DNA from: Tubiluchus corallicola
Lineage: Eukaryota > Priapulida > Priapulimorpha > Priapulimorphida > Tubiluchidae
Length of the DNA stretch: 64,000 bases
Assembly: GCA_030141605.1 (NCBI GenBank)
Contig: JAQGDQ010000863.1
Coordinates: forward strand, 22,887 to 86,886
Direction of reading: 5' to 3'
Positions 53,701-63,861 of this stretch are shown here, piece by piece. The first letter of the stretch is position 1. Each line of letters begins with the position of its first letter. The notes beneath the pieces were generated by a model. It was not told the DNA's origin and made no database searches. It saw only the letters and a list, made by a program, of their open reading frames with translations. The translations under genes were made by a program, and so were the position numbers.

Positions 53701-56700
53701 AGCAATCACATAGCAATACTTTTATTTACTAATACAAATATAATTACCAATTACTACTTGATGCCATGAAACCTTCACTCCCGAGATGTCCACTTCCTTA
53801 AACTCCAGATTTTTTGGTATTCCGTAGAACATGATGCTAGCCAGCATGACACAGAACACTAGGGAAAAAGCACACGACACTCTCTGCAAATATAGAAGAA
53901 CAGAAAGGTGTAACAGGAATGCGGGAAAAATTCAAAAATCGGGAAGCAAAATTAAACTTATGGTACGAGTTTTCGAGAACAAAAACGAACGGCAGTATGG
54001 CGTATAAGCAGGGTGCACAGACAAGCGATGCTCGAGGTGCCTGGGTTCGATACTCACTCTGGCCGTACTGACTGTGGCAGTTTGTCACATTTTTTAGGAT
54101 ATAAACAAACTCACATCTCGGTTTGCCGGACCTGTCTTTTACGGATATCGGAAGAATCAGACAAAATCTGGACTGTAAAAAGTCCCTAACACTATGGCCA
54201 CAGTCCGTTGTTTTGCGAACTCACCGCTGGTTGGCGGGCCGCCACTTTGTTTACATCAATACATCAGTGCAAGCAAGCAACATGTAACGACACGTGTGTA
54301 GCTTGTATGTCAGGAGCGGCCCGTACTAGACGTTTTTGAGCCAATTAGGTGATTGATTCTACATTACAGTGAGTCTAATATGTCAGGAGCGGCCCGTACT
54401 AGACGTTTTTGAGCCAATTAGGTGATTGATTCTACATTACAGTGAGTCTAATATGTCAGGAGTGGCCCGTACTAGACGTTTTTGAGCCAATTAGGTGATT
54501 GATTCTACATTACAGTGAGTCTAATATGTCAGGAGTGGCCCGTACTAGACGTTTTTGAGACAATTAGGTGATTGATTCTACATTACAGTGAGTCTAATAT
54601 GTCAGGAGTGGCCCGTACTAGACGTTTTTGAGACAATTAGGTGATTGATTCTACATTACAGTGAGTCTAATATGTCAGGAGTGGCCTGTACTAGACGTTT
54701 TTGAGCCAATTAGGTGATTGATTCTACATTACAGTGAGTCTAATATGTCAGGAGTGGCCCGTACTAGATGTTTTGGAGACAATTAGGCGATTGATTCTAC
54801 ATTACTGTGAGTCTAATATGTCAGGAGTGGCCCGTACTAGGCGATTTTGAGACAATTAGGCGATTGATTCTACATTACAGTGAGTCTAATATGTCAGGAG
54901 TGGCCCGTACTAGATGTTTTGGAGACAATTAGGCGATTGATTCTACATTACAGTGAGTCTAATATGTCAGGAGTGGCCCGTACTAGACGTTTTTGAGACA
55001 ATTAGGCGATTGATTCTACATTACCATGAGTCTAATATGTCAGGAGTGGCCCGTACTAGACGTTTTTGAGACAATTAGGCAATTGATTCTACATTACAGT
55101 GAGTCTAATATGTCAGGAGCAGCCCGTACTAGACGTTTCTGAGACAATTAGGCAATTGATTCTACATTACAGTGAGTCTAATATGTCAGGAGCGGCCCGT
55201 ACTAGACGTTTTTGAGACAATTAGGCGATTGATTCTACATTACAGTGAGTCTAATATGTCAGGAGCGGCCCGTACTAGACGTTTTTGAGACAATTAGGCG
55301 ATTGATTCTACATTACTGTGAGTCTAATATGTCAGGAGCGGCCCGTACTAGACGTTTTTGAGACAATTAGGCAATTGATTCTACATTACAGTGAGTCTAA
55401 TATGTCAGGAGTGGCCCGTACTAGACGTTTTTGAGACAATTAGGCGATTGATTCTACATTACAGTGAGTCTAATATGTCAGGAGCGGCCCGTACTAGACG
55501 TTTTTGAGACAATTAGGCGATTGATTCTACATTACAGTGAGTCTAATATGTCAGGAGTGGCCCGTACTAGACGTTTTTGAGACAATTAGGCGATTGATTC
55601 TACATTACAGTGAGTCTAATATGTCAGGAGCGGCCCGTACTAGACGTTTTTGAGACAATTAGGCGATTGATTCTACATTACAGTGAGTCTAATATGTCAG
55701 GAGTGGCCCGTACTAGACGTTTTTGAGACAATTAGGCGATTGATTCTACATTACAGTGAGTCTAATATGTCAGGAGCGGCCCGTACTAGACGTTTTTGAG
55801 ACAATTAGGCGATTGATTCTACATTACAGTGAGTCTAATATGTCAGGAGTGGCCCGTACTAGACGTTTTTGAGACAATTAGGCGATTGATTCTACATTAC
55901 CGTGAGTCTAATATGTCAGGAGCGGCCCGTACTAGACGTTTTTGAGACAATTAGGCGATTGATTCTACATTACTGTGAGTCTAATATGTCAGGAGCAGCC
56001 CGTACTAGACGTTTTTGAGACAATTAGGTGATTGATTCTACATTACAGTGAGTCTAATATGTCAGGAGCAGCCCGTACTAGACGTTTTTGAGACAATTAG
56101 GTGATTGATTCTACATTACCGTGAGTCTAATATGTCAGGAGCGGCCCGTACTAGACGTTTTTGAGACAATTAGGCAATTGATTCTACATTACAGTGAGTC
56201 TAATATGTCAGGAGTGGCCCGTACTAGATGTTTTTGAGACAATTAGGCAATTGATTCTACATTACAGTGAGTCTAATATGTCAGGAGCAGCCCATACTAG
56301 ACGTTTTTGAGACAATTAGGTTATTGATTCTACATTACAGTGAGTCTAATATGTCAGGAGCGGCCCGTACTAGACGTTTTGGAGACAATTAGGCAATTGA
56401 TTCTACATTACAGTGAGTCTAATATGTCAGGAGTGGCCCGTACTAGATGTTTTGGAGACAATTAGGCGATTGATTCTACATTACCGTGAGTCTAATATGC
56501 CAGGAGCGGCCCGTACTAGACGTTTTTGAGACAATTAGGCGATTGATTCTACATTACTGTGAGTCTAATATGTCAGGAGCAGCCCGTACTAGATGTTTTG
56601 GAGACAATTAGGCGATTGATTCTACATTACAGTGAGTCTAATATGTCAGGAGTGGCCCGTACTAGATGTTTTGGAGACAATTAGGCAATTGATTCTACAT

Positions 56701-59700
56701 TACAGTGAGTCTAATATGTCAGGAGCGGCCCGTACTAGACGTTTTTGAGACAATTAGGCGATTGATTCTACATTACAGTGAGTCTAATATGTCAGGAGTG
56801 GCCCGTACTAGACGTTTTTGAGACAATTAGGCGATTGATTCTACATTACAGTGAGTCTAATATGTCAGGAGCGGCCCGTACTAGACGTTTTTGAGACAAT
56901 TAGGCGATTGATTCTACATTACAGTGAGTCTAATATGTCAGGAGCGGCCCGTACTAGACGTTTTGGAGACAATTAGGTGATTGATTCTACATTACAGTGA
57001 GTCTAATATGTCAGGAGCGGCCCGTACTAGATGTTTTGGAGACAATTAGGCGATTGATTCTACATTACAGTGAGTCTAATATGTCAGGAGCGGCCCGTAC
57101 TAGATGTTTTGGAGACAATTAGGCGATTGATTCTACATTACCGTGAGTCTAATATGTCAGGAGCAGCCCGTACTAGATGTTTTTGAGACAATTAGGCGAT
57201 TGATTCTACATTACAGTGAGTCTAATATGTCAGGAGCGGCCCGTACTAGATGTTTTGGAGACAATTAGGCAATTGATTCTACATTACAGTGAGTCTAATA
57301 TGTCAGGAGTGGCCCGTACTAGATGTTTTGGAGACAATTAGGCGATTGATTCTACATTACAGTGAGTCTAATATGTCAGGAGTGGCCCGTACTAGACGTT
57401 TTTGAGACAATTAGGCAATTGATTCTACATTACAGTGAGTCTAATATGTCAGGAGAGGCCCGTACTAGACGTGTTTGAGACAATTAGGCGATTGATTCTA
57501 CATTACCGTGAGTCTAATAACCTGTATTAGCTTAGTATCGGTAAATATGGACAATCGGTAAATTCAGACCGACATCTCCCCCCCGGAAACCGAGATATGA
57601 GTTTACATCCAAAGATGGTTTGAGATAGCTTTGATGATCAGAGGTGAGCAGCGAACTTTCGTGTTTTTTAGTTTGAATTCGAGTCGAACATAAGATTATA
57701 GATTTGAATCATTCAGCACTTTAACTGCATAATTTCTTTATCATTAAAATGTTTGAAACAGAACGCAACCAGCAGCACAACTTAGCCGCGATTTCTGTGC
57801 ACAATTTTGAAAAACGTTCTTGTTTTTACTGCAGAATCCAATCACGATCTTTGCGAAACAGCTTTTTATTAGCGATTCTCAAAACTTATTTAGAAGTTTG
57901 ATTCGAATTCGAAAGTCACAATTTTGATTCAATTCATATTCATTTTCTGGGAGAGAACACTCATCCCTAGTAATGACGAGTTACTGTCTCATTATACAGT
58001 GAGTCCTCGCTTAACGGCGATAATGCGTTCCAGCAAAATGCGACATTAAGCGAAACGTCGTTAAACGAAGCCAAGACTTCCATAGAAAGTAATGTAAAAG
58101 AGCTGAGACACATTCCAGAGGCAAAAATCAATGTTGATTAGATCATTTAAATTAAAGGTTTTATAGGTTTCTTACTGTTTCTACTGATTAATTTTTTTCT
58201 GTTTGCTTGAAACCACCTATATATCTAACTTACTTAGCTAGCAGTTTCTTTGTTGTTAACATTTAAGTGTAGGTAGAGATTAAACAATAAACACTGGCGT
58301 CACTGCAGCAGAGTCAAAGCCAGCTTGGGAATTTCCACCAAAATTCCAAAGGCGACCATGGGAATTTTACCTAATCTGGTTACTATAGCAACCGGTTGCA
58401 GGCAAAATTCCTTGCAAAATGTTTGCCCCCATGTCTCTCGCTTGATACAAACGCCAAACGCCTAGCATTTAGTAGTCAGTCGGGAAGCAAAAACTTGTAC
58501 ATTAATTGCACTGTTTACGCTACTAGTGCGTTTTTAGAACAGAATAATGCAATATGTTCTGTTTTAATGCATGAAATTAGGTAAAAACATGGTTGGTAAA
58601 ATAAAAATTGGCCTAGAGAAAAGTAAAAAAATCGTCGTTAAAATGAAATGGCGCGTCGTTAAGTGAAGAAAAGGTGTCAAATATTCCACATCGTTAAAAC
58701 AAAACGATGCGTCGTTAAGTGAAGAAATGGTATCAGATGTTCAGGGTCATTAAGTGAAGAAAAGTGTCGAATGTTCAGCGTCGTTAAAACAAAACGCTGC
58801 TAAACGGGGAGGCGTTAAACGAGGATTTAGTGCATTCTTATCTCTTAATGACTCACTATTGCTTGCAATGATCACCAAGTATTACTAATTAAGGGCAGCT
58901 TCTGATAACCAATACAGCACATATCACTGAAAATACATTGTTTAATAATAAGTCAATTAAAATCTATTCTGTGAATATTTCAGCTGTAATACGAAATCTG
59001 TTTTAACCCTTTCACTATGTTGTTGCTTTTTAACTGGGCCACATTGACTTTTGCACATTTGACAATAACTCTTTGTGCTTGTTTGTTACGAAAACAGAAT
59101 CTTGTAAATAAACAAATAGTTGTTCGTTATCGAGTACTAATAGTAAAATGTTAGTTTTATTTCTACACATGCATACACATAAGAGCACACATACGTGCAC
59201 ATACCATACAGTACAGTATCGTGGAATGCACCTGGCTTCAGATGCTGATTGGCTGCCTAGCGTTACATGTTGCAAAGGAACCCCAATCCCACGGCTGTTA
59301 AACTTTTCAACAATGTTTTTGCATGACCGTAGCAGTGAAATAAACAGACCTGGGTGACTGCCCTTAGTGCTGAGCTTGGGCGACAGTCTACCGCCTTCTG
59401 CCCCTTACATGAAAAACATAGGCAGCAATGTGCCACCTTCCGTAGTGAAAGGGTTAAGTCTTTTCTTCAACCAGGGCACATTAGTTCCACTGATATAATA
59501 TAAAATTAAAACAATGATAATTTTTCTATTTTTTTCAATTATGAAAACCTGTGTTCTGGTGAACGAACTTTGCGGAGGCTTCAGGAAGATGCTGACCCAC
59601 AGATGATTGTCTCTGAGCCCGCCCATAGCATTGTTGCTAAAGAGGCGGAAAAATTCCTACAAAAAAAATGAGGAAAGATTAAAAGGGGCCAAAATCAGAC

Positions 59701-62700
59701 CAGACAATTTTTAATTTTCATAAACATCCATTCTAACATGTTTTAAACACAATTGTAGGGGGACATGGCTTCAAACTGCACAACTGGCATGAAGTGTTTG
59801 CCGTCTGAGATTACCAAAACTGGAAATGGTGTTTACAAACAAGCCCGTTCTTTTGCTAAATGTACTTTTGCTAAATGTACTAAATGTTCTTTTACTAAAT
59901 GTACTAAATGTTCTTTTACTAAATGTACTAAATGTTCTTTTACTAAATGTACTAAATGTTCTTTTACTAAATGTACTTTTGCTAAATGTACTAAATGTTC
60001 TTTTGCTAAATGTACTAAATGTTCTTTTGCTAAATGTACTAAATGTTCTTTTACTAAATGTACTTTTGCTAAATGTACTAAATGTTCTTTTGCTAAATGT
60101 ACTAAATGTTCTTTTGCTAAATGTACTAAATGTTCTTTTGCTAAATGTACTAAATGTTCTTTTACTAAATGTACTTTTGCTAAATGTACTAAATGTTCTT
60201 TTGCTAAATGTACTAAATGTTCTTTTACTAAATGTACTTTTGCTAAATGTACTAAATGTTCTTTTGCTAAATGTACTAAATGTTCTTTTGCTAAATGTAC
60301 TAAATGTTCTTTTACTAAATGTACTTTTGCTAAATGTACTAAATGTTCTTTTGCTAAATGTACTAAATGTTCTTTTGCTAAATGTACTAAATGTTCTTTT
60401 ACTAAATGTACTTTTGCTAAATGTACTAAATGTTCTTTTACTAATTGTACTAAATGTTCTTTTACTAAATGTACTAAATGTTCTTTTACTAAATGTACTT
60501 TTGCTAAATGTACTAAATGTTCTTTTACTAAATGTACTAAATGTTCTTTTACTAAATGTACTAAATGTTCTTTTACTAAATGTACTAAATGTTCTTTTAC
60601 TAAATGTACTTTTGCTAAATGTACTAAATGTTCTTTTGCTAAATGTACTAAATGTTCTTTTGCTAAATGTACTAAATGTTCTTTTACTAAATGTACTTTT
60701 GCTAAATGTACTAAATGTTCTTTTACTAATTGTACTAAATGTTCTTTTACTAAATGTACTAAATGTTCTTTTGCTAAATGTACTAAATGTTCTTTTGCTA
60801 AATGTACTAAATGTTCTTTTACTAAATGTACTTTTGCTAAATGTACTAAATGTTCTTTTACTAAATGTACTAAATGTTCTTTTGCTAAATGTACTAAATG
60901 TTCTCAAATACAAATTTCTTTTACTAAATGTACTAAATGTTCTTTTACTAAATGACTTTTGCTAAATGTACTAAATGTTCTTTTGCTAAATGTACTAAAT
61001 GTTCTTTTACTAAATGTACTAAATGTTCTTTACTAAATGTACAAATCTTTTGCTAAATGTACTAAATGTTCTTTTGCTAAATGACTAATGTTCTTTTACT
61101 AAATGTACTAAATGTTCTTTAACTAAATGTACTAAATGTTCTTTTGCTAAATGTACTAAATGTTCTTTTGCTAAATGTACTAAATGTTCTTTTACTAAAT
61201 GTACTAAATGTTCTTTTACTAAATGTACAAATGTCTTTTGCAAATGTACTAAATGTTCTTTTGCTAAATGTACTAAATGTTCTTTTGCTAAATGTACTAA
61301 ATGTTCTTTTGCTAAATGTACTAAATGTTCTTTTACTAAATGTACTTTTGCTAAATGTACTAAATGTTCTTTTACTAATTGTACTAAATGTTCTTTTACT
61401 AAATGTACTAAATGTTCTTTTGCTAAATGTACTAAATGTTCTTTTGCTAAATGTACTAAATGTTCTTTTACTAAATGTACTAAATGTTCTTTTACTAAAT
61501 GTACTTTTGCTAAATGTACTAAATGTTCTTTTACTAAATGTACTTTTGCTAAATGTACTAAATGTTCTTTTGCTAAATGTACTAAATGTTCTTTTGCTAA
61601 ATGTACTAAATGTTCTTTTACTAAATGTACTTTTGCTAAATGTACTAAATGTTCTTTTGCTAAATGTACTAAATGTTCTTTTACTAAATGTACTTTTGCT
61701 AAATGCACTAAATGTTCTTTTACTAATTGTACTAAATGTTCTTTTACTAAATGTACTAAATGTTCTTTTACTAAATGTACTTTTGCTAAATGTACTAAAT
61801 GTTCTTTTACTAACTGTACTAAATATTCTTTTACTAAATGTACTAAATGTTCTTTTACTAAATGTACTAAATGTTCTTTTACTAAATGTACTAAATGTTC
61901 TTTTACTAAATGTACTTTTGCTAAATGTACTAAATGTTCTTTTACTAATTGTACTAAATATTCTTTTACTAAATGTACTAAATGTTCTTTTACTAATTGT
62001 ACTAAATATTCTTTTACTAAATGTACTAAATATTCTTTTACTAATTGTACTAAATGTTCTTTTGCTAAATGTACTAAATGTTCTTTTACTAATTGTACTA
62101 AATATTCTTTTACTAAATGTACTAAATATTCTTTTACTAATTGTACTAAATATTCTTTTACTAAATGTACTAAATGTTCTTTTGCTAAATGTACTAAATG
62201 TTCTTTTACTAAATGTACTTTTGCTAAATGCACTAAATGTTCTTTTACTAATTGTACTAAATGTTCTTTTACTAAATGTACTAAATGTTCTTTTACTAAA
62301 TGTACTTTTGCTAAATGTACTAAATGTTCTTTTACTAATTGTACTAAATTTCTTTCAAATGTACAAATTTTGCTAAATGTACTAAATGTTCTTTTGCTAA
62401 ATGTACTAAATGTTCTTTTACTAAATGTACTTTTGCTAAATGTACTAAATGTTCTTTTACTAATTGTACTAAATATTCTTTTACTAAATGTACTAAATGT
62501 TCTTTTACTAATTGTACTAAATGTTCTTTTACTAAATGTACTAAATGTTCTTTTACTAAATGTACTTTTGCTAAATGTACTAAATGTTCTTTTACTAAAT
62601 GTACTAAATGTTCTTTTACTAAATGTACTAAATGTTCTTTTACTAATTGTACTAAATGTTCTTTTACTAAATGTACTAAATGTTCTTTTGCTAAATGTAC

Positions 62701-63861
62701 TAAATGTTCTTTTACTAAATGTACTAAATGTTCTTTTACTAAATGTACTAAATGTTCTTTTGCTAAATGTACTAAATGTTCTTTTACTAAATGTAATGTA
62801 TTAAATGTTCTTTTGCTAAATGTACTAAATGTTCTTTTACTAAATGTACTAAATCCTAAATGTACTTTTCTAAATGTACTAAATGTTCTTTTACTAATGT
62901 ATAAATTTCTTTTCTAAATGTACTAAATGTTCTTTTACTAAATGCTCTTTTGCTAAATGTACTAAATGTACTTTTACTAAATGTACTAAATGTTCTTTTG
63001 CTAAATGTACTTTTACTAAATACAATAGGCCTAGTTTCAGCTCACAGACCGTGATGACATTCGTTATTCATCGCACATAAATTCCAAAATTTAACCAAAC
63101 TGCAAAACTTTTTCACGGTAATAAATATGTTGGCGAGAGACGACACAACTGCAAGAGACAGTTTGTAACACAGCAAGTCACTGGATAAGAAGTTTAATAT
63201 GAGTAGACTTTACACAGTAGAACATTTTCGTACTGACAAAACCCATTAACATTTACAGAGCACTGAGAAGTAGAAAGTATATCAAAATCATCAGCTTGAA
63301 CAGAAAACACTTCAGAACAGATCGGCATTTGCATTTCACTCTCAGCCCAGCAGACACAGAAAAAGCCGAACAAAATTGCGAAATCGTTCGACAAACATCG
63401 GGATCAGTGAGCATAAAATAAGAAATCGAAACGGAACACGTACGTGAACAAACGAAATCGTGAGGGAACAGATGCGCGAATGCGCAGAATTCAGAATGTT
63501 GTTTGAAACCACGTGTCGTTGCACTTATGACTTTACTAATCAAGGAAAATATATAATCTACATAAAATACTTGGCTTCACAATATTTGCACTTTTGGCTT
63601 CACACGCAGACAAGAATATACGTGTACACCTCGTTACTGTCTACAGTACATCATTGCTTTCACATATACATGCTGCACTTTGTCAGTTATACCTCTATTA
63701 AGATTATTTCTGATGTTCAATATGTTAACAGGTACCTTAAGGTCACTTTCTCTGGCTCTTGGTAATTCAGTGTGAACAGTTTGCAGACCACGGTCGACTG
63801 CCAGCCAATTAAAACAGAAGAAACACCACACCTGATTCGTTTGTATGTCTCTAACAACAAT
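43631..63861 (-). CDS. polycystin-1-like gene, 3' portion, gene-level span
   Basis: Ten minus-strand exons (63861 down to 43631) encode about 1050 C-terminal residues of a polycystin-1/PKD1L/REJ-type membrane protein. The order is: end of the PLAT/LH2 domain, TM2-TM3, a long cytoplasmic loop, TM4-TM6, extracellular polycystin (TOP) domain, TM7-TM11 and a basic C-terminal tail. Such proteins sit in cilia or in egg/sperm membranes and partner with PKD2-type channels. All phases agree across the nine introns. The N-terminal ectodomain, GPS site and TM1 lie beyond the window. Which paralogue it is (PKD1, PKD1L or REJ-like) cannot be settled here. Confidence 0.93.
45165..45320 (-). mobile_element. 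dispersed repeat family C, fragment
   Basis: Reverse-oriented fragment with GCAGTAATGCTTGTATAACT and AAACTCCCACGACGATCGTT, matching the CGTTACACACAGCCA side of other copies. It sits directly against the donor of the next polycystin exon. Confidence 0.55.
45354..45536 (-). CDS. polycystin-1-like exon: CSIP..WPFGRSCVGxYHW block
   Basis: Acceptor CTTTGACAG and donor TATGG|GTGAGT bound the exon. It encodes DSCSIPALMWPFGRSCVGRY then HWLFKDSRSYESDWRLRSFP and W(T)YQSALELRTLPFMG. The FGR.C.G.Y and YQSA.EL.(T)LP landmarks are typical of the extracellular polycystin domain. The paired cysteines are kept. Confidence 0.95.
46164..46329 (-). CDS. polycystin-1-like exon: extracellular domain, LVGVVRLRQLR block
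   Basis: Acceptor CTTTTTAG and donor CCCG|GTACGA. It encodes IKDVKSMWDYIHSTLFKSLS, then LYNGGPGLPGYGADAVTRLV and GVVRLRQLRLKP. The (F/M)WDW(I/L)...L and (L)G(V/M)xRLRQ(L/V)R signatures identify the start of the polycystin domain. Confidence 0.95.
46836..46911 (-). CDS. polycystin-1-like exon: short exon after TM6
   Basis: Acceptor TGTCTTGCAG and donor CTGAT|GTAAGA bound 76 nt. It encodes SFRVTQTVEDLVINAVYRGK then TKFTD. It joins in phase with a preceding RDAR to give RDARSFRVTQTVEDL, which fits the NRD...(F)....L+..F block after TM6. Confidence 0.9.
47514..48014 (+). mobile_element. Tigger/pogo-like MITE, second copy of the 19835 family
   Basis: Starts TAGTCAACGTCGGATATAAG and ends ATCCGAGGTTGACTG with TA flanks. 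It aligns along its length with 19835-20283 and has one internal insertion (TTATAAGAGACC region). Confidence 0.8.
48421..49070. repeat. about 177-185-bp tandem repeat, 3.5 copies, with GA-rich core
   Basis: Each unit has AAGCTCACCTGTATTCTACT, GTGTCTTAGCAATTACCT and a purine core of (GA)n and (GGGAGA)n about 60 bp long. The last unit runs into the sequence directly behind the donor of the exon at 49082. On the minus (sense) strand each unit carries ACAG|GTGAGC, a perfect-looking donor, and a long CT tract. Confidence 0.92.
49082..49252 (-). CDS. polycystin-1-like exon: TM6 and preceding basic segment
   Basis: Acceptor ACTTCCTAG and donor GCCAG|GTTTGT. It encodes RNLQQRQSYKPPEEAEIAKQ, a basic REKRIRRRNLNHISKEV and the membrane span SILFCFTILLSSIVYNFRDA. 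An alternative CTGCAG|GTAATT at 49048 would extend it but breaks the phase with the next exon, so 49082 is preferred. Confidence 0.9.
49391..50064 (+). mobile_element. dispersed MITE-like repeat, family C
   Basis: Full-length copy from CGACAGGAAAAGGGGTACCT to GGAGAGTTTTCTTGTGCTTT. It contains AAAATGGCTGCATCTAACGG as in the other copies. Confidence 0.65.
50187..51146 (-). CDS. polycystin-1-like exon: long cytoplasmic loop, TM4 and TM5
   Basis: Acceptor GTGTTGCAG and donor CAAAG|GTTAGT bound 960 nt. It opens GRHGRNGSRLSTQIAEEDVL, continues as a long acidic Ser-rich loop, and has TM4 (VKLAWVLVISLCVVSSYFIM) and TM5 (TQPLKVLFLAAVVAMLF). The (V)QPLKVL motif is conserved throughout polycystin-1 proteins. 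The loop carries three related motifs, ESLFGDA, ASLFGIP and RFLFGED, each in an acidic or basic context. Such a repeat suggests a docking site, an inference. Confidence 0.95.
51434..52112. repeat. 20-bp minisatellite, about 34 copies, polycystin intron
   Basis: The unit is ACCACACTATTACAAGCATT. Variants (ATCACC, TATCAC, CTCCACACC, ACACGC, ACCAGC) recur in a larger pattern of several units, indicating block duplication. It ends next to the SINE at 52135. Confidence 0.97.
52135..52329 (-). mobile_element. 5S-rRNA-derived SINE, internally deleted, 12-bp target duplication
   Basis: ACACTTGAAATG flanks both sides exactly (52123-52134 and 52330-52341). The 5S head begins 5'-truncated at ATCACGTTGAAAACACCGCT. 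Most of the body is deleted between GGAGTGTGCG and TTCCTCCGCC, and the tail is (CAA)n. The exact duplication dates it as a young insertion into the edge of the 20-bp array. Confidence 0.92.
53131..53242 (-). CDS. polycystin-1-like exon: TM3
   Basis: Acceptor TTGCACCACAG and donor GGAGG|GTAAGT. It encodes GIQSALIVLPINIFVVQLFR then LSQPDKRPDSPYIADPGG. The (S)ALIVLPIN....LFR block is highly conserved after TM2 in polycystin-1 proteins. Confidence 0.95.
53398..53475. other. possible tRNA-derived SINE scrap
   Basis: GGTTCAAGTCC on the plus strand and GTGGTTCAAATC on the minus strand both resemble B boxes around a palindromic core. Neither has a convincing A box or cloverleaf, so it is a weak call. 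A further GGGTTCGATACTC lies at about 54049. Confidence 0.3.
53748..53883 (-). CDS. polycystin-1-like exon: TM2
   Basis: Acceptor ATATTTGCAG and donor AATTG|GTAATT. It encodes RVSCAFSLVFCVMLASIMFY, then GIPKNLEFKEVDISGVKVSW and HQVVIG. The RLSC..SLLF..ML.(N/S).M(F/W)(Y/F) pattern follows the PLAT domain in polycystin-1 and REJ proteins. Confidence 0.95.
54107..57604 (+). mobile_element. MITE (family F) expanded by an internal 73-bp satellite
   Basis: The ends AAACTCACATCTCGGTTT and (inverted) AAACTCATATCTCGGTTT form an 18-bp inverted repeat with one mismatch. The left unique part (to about 54308) and right unique part (57521-57604) match the family F copy at 12851-13372. That copy has the central segment once; here it is repeated about 44 times. 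Confidence 0.85.
54309..57520. repeat. 73-bp satellite, about 44 copies, inside a MITE
   Basis: The unit starts GTCAGGAGCGGCCCGTACTA, then GACGTTTTTGAGACAATTAG, GCGATTGATTCTACATTACA and GTGAGTCTAATAT. Spacing is 73 bp with almost no indels. Variants (CGGCC/TGGCC/CAGCC, TTTTTGAG/TTTTGGAG, GCGATT/GTGATT/GCAATT) are shared among neighbouring copies, a sign of repeated local duplication. Confidence 0.97.
57997..58832 (+). mobile_element. Tigger/pogo-like MITE (family of 35731)
   Basis: Starts CAGTGAGTCCTCGCTTAACG after TA and ends in an inverted CGTTAAACGAGGATTTAGTG. Internal CGTTAAGTGAAGAAA repeats are present. It is non-coding, although short ORFs occur. Confidence 0.72.
59007..59453 (+). mobile_element. 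piggyBac-like MITE, 447-bp copy, flanked by TTAA
   Basis: TTAA (59003-59006 and 59454-59457) flanks CCCTTTCACTATG and CGTAGTGAAAGGG. It matches the 610-bp copy at 21250 with an internal deletion. It lies about 95 bp downstream (sense direction) of the exon at 59549. Confidence 0.87.
59549..59656 (-). CDS. polycystin-1-like exon: DxHLWxS....PPxSxFTRxQ block
   Basis: Acceptor TTTTTTTGTAG and donor ACACAG|GTTTTC bound exactly 36 codons. It encodes EFFRLFSNNAMGGLRDNHLW then VSIFLKPPQSSFTRTQ. The (D)xHLW(L/V)S(I/V)F.(R/K)PP.S.FTR.QR motif follows the PLAT domain in all polycystin-1 proteins. Confidence 0.96.
59845..63022. repeat. 3.2-kb higher-order array of 24-bp and 15-bp units
   Basis: The main unit is TTCTTTTGCTAAATGTACTA+AATG (24 bp). 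It alternates G/A at one site (TTTTGCT/TTTTACT), with a periodic 15-bp unit (TACTTTTGCTAAATG). The 15-bp insertion recurs every few 24-bp units, giving a second-level period. After about 60900 indels accumulate and the array decays. All lengths are multiples of 3, hence frames of up to 410 codons (SFAKCTKC or LLLNVLNV repeats) that are not genes. Confidence 0.97.
63023..63735. other. polycystin intron remainder without recognised feature
   Basis: Mixed AT-rich sequence between the large array and the PLAT exon. Short ORFs occur on both strands without splice context or recognisable motifs. Confidence 0.4.
63736..63861 (-). CDS. polycystin-1-like exon: C-terminal part of the PLAT/LH2 domain
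   Basis: Acceptor TTTAAAACAG and donor CTTAAG|GTACCT bound 42 phase-0 codons. It encodes IVVRDIQTNQVWCFFCFNWL then AVDRGLQTVHTELPRARESD. The (V)RD.(Q)T......F.(C)..WL(A)V(D/E).G pattern is the last strand pair of the polycystin PLAT domain, a lipid- and membrane-facing module. The next exon upstream lies outside the window. Confidence 0.95.

Noticed and set aside
53398-54060. tRNA genes near GGTTCAAGTCC and GGGTTCGATACTC
   Set aside because: B-box-like words without a matching A box or cloverleaf; at most SINE scraps.
54309-57520. CRISPR array
   Set aside because: Repeats are directly adjacent without spacers, and the host is an animal.
59765-62804. Cys/Lys-rich (KCTKCSFAK) and Leu-rich (LLLNVLNV) ORFs of 380-410 codons, reminiscent of metallothionein or leucine-rich repeats
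   Set aside because: All three plus frames and minus frames are open over the same array, so there is no coding bias. It lies in an intron of the polycystin gene.
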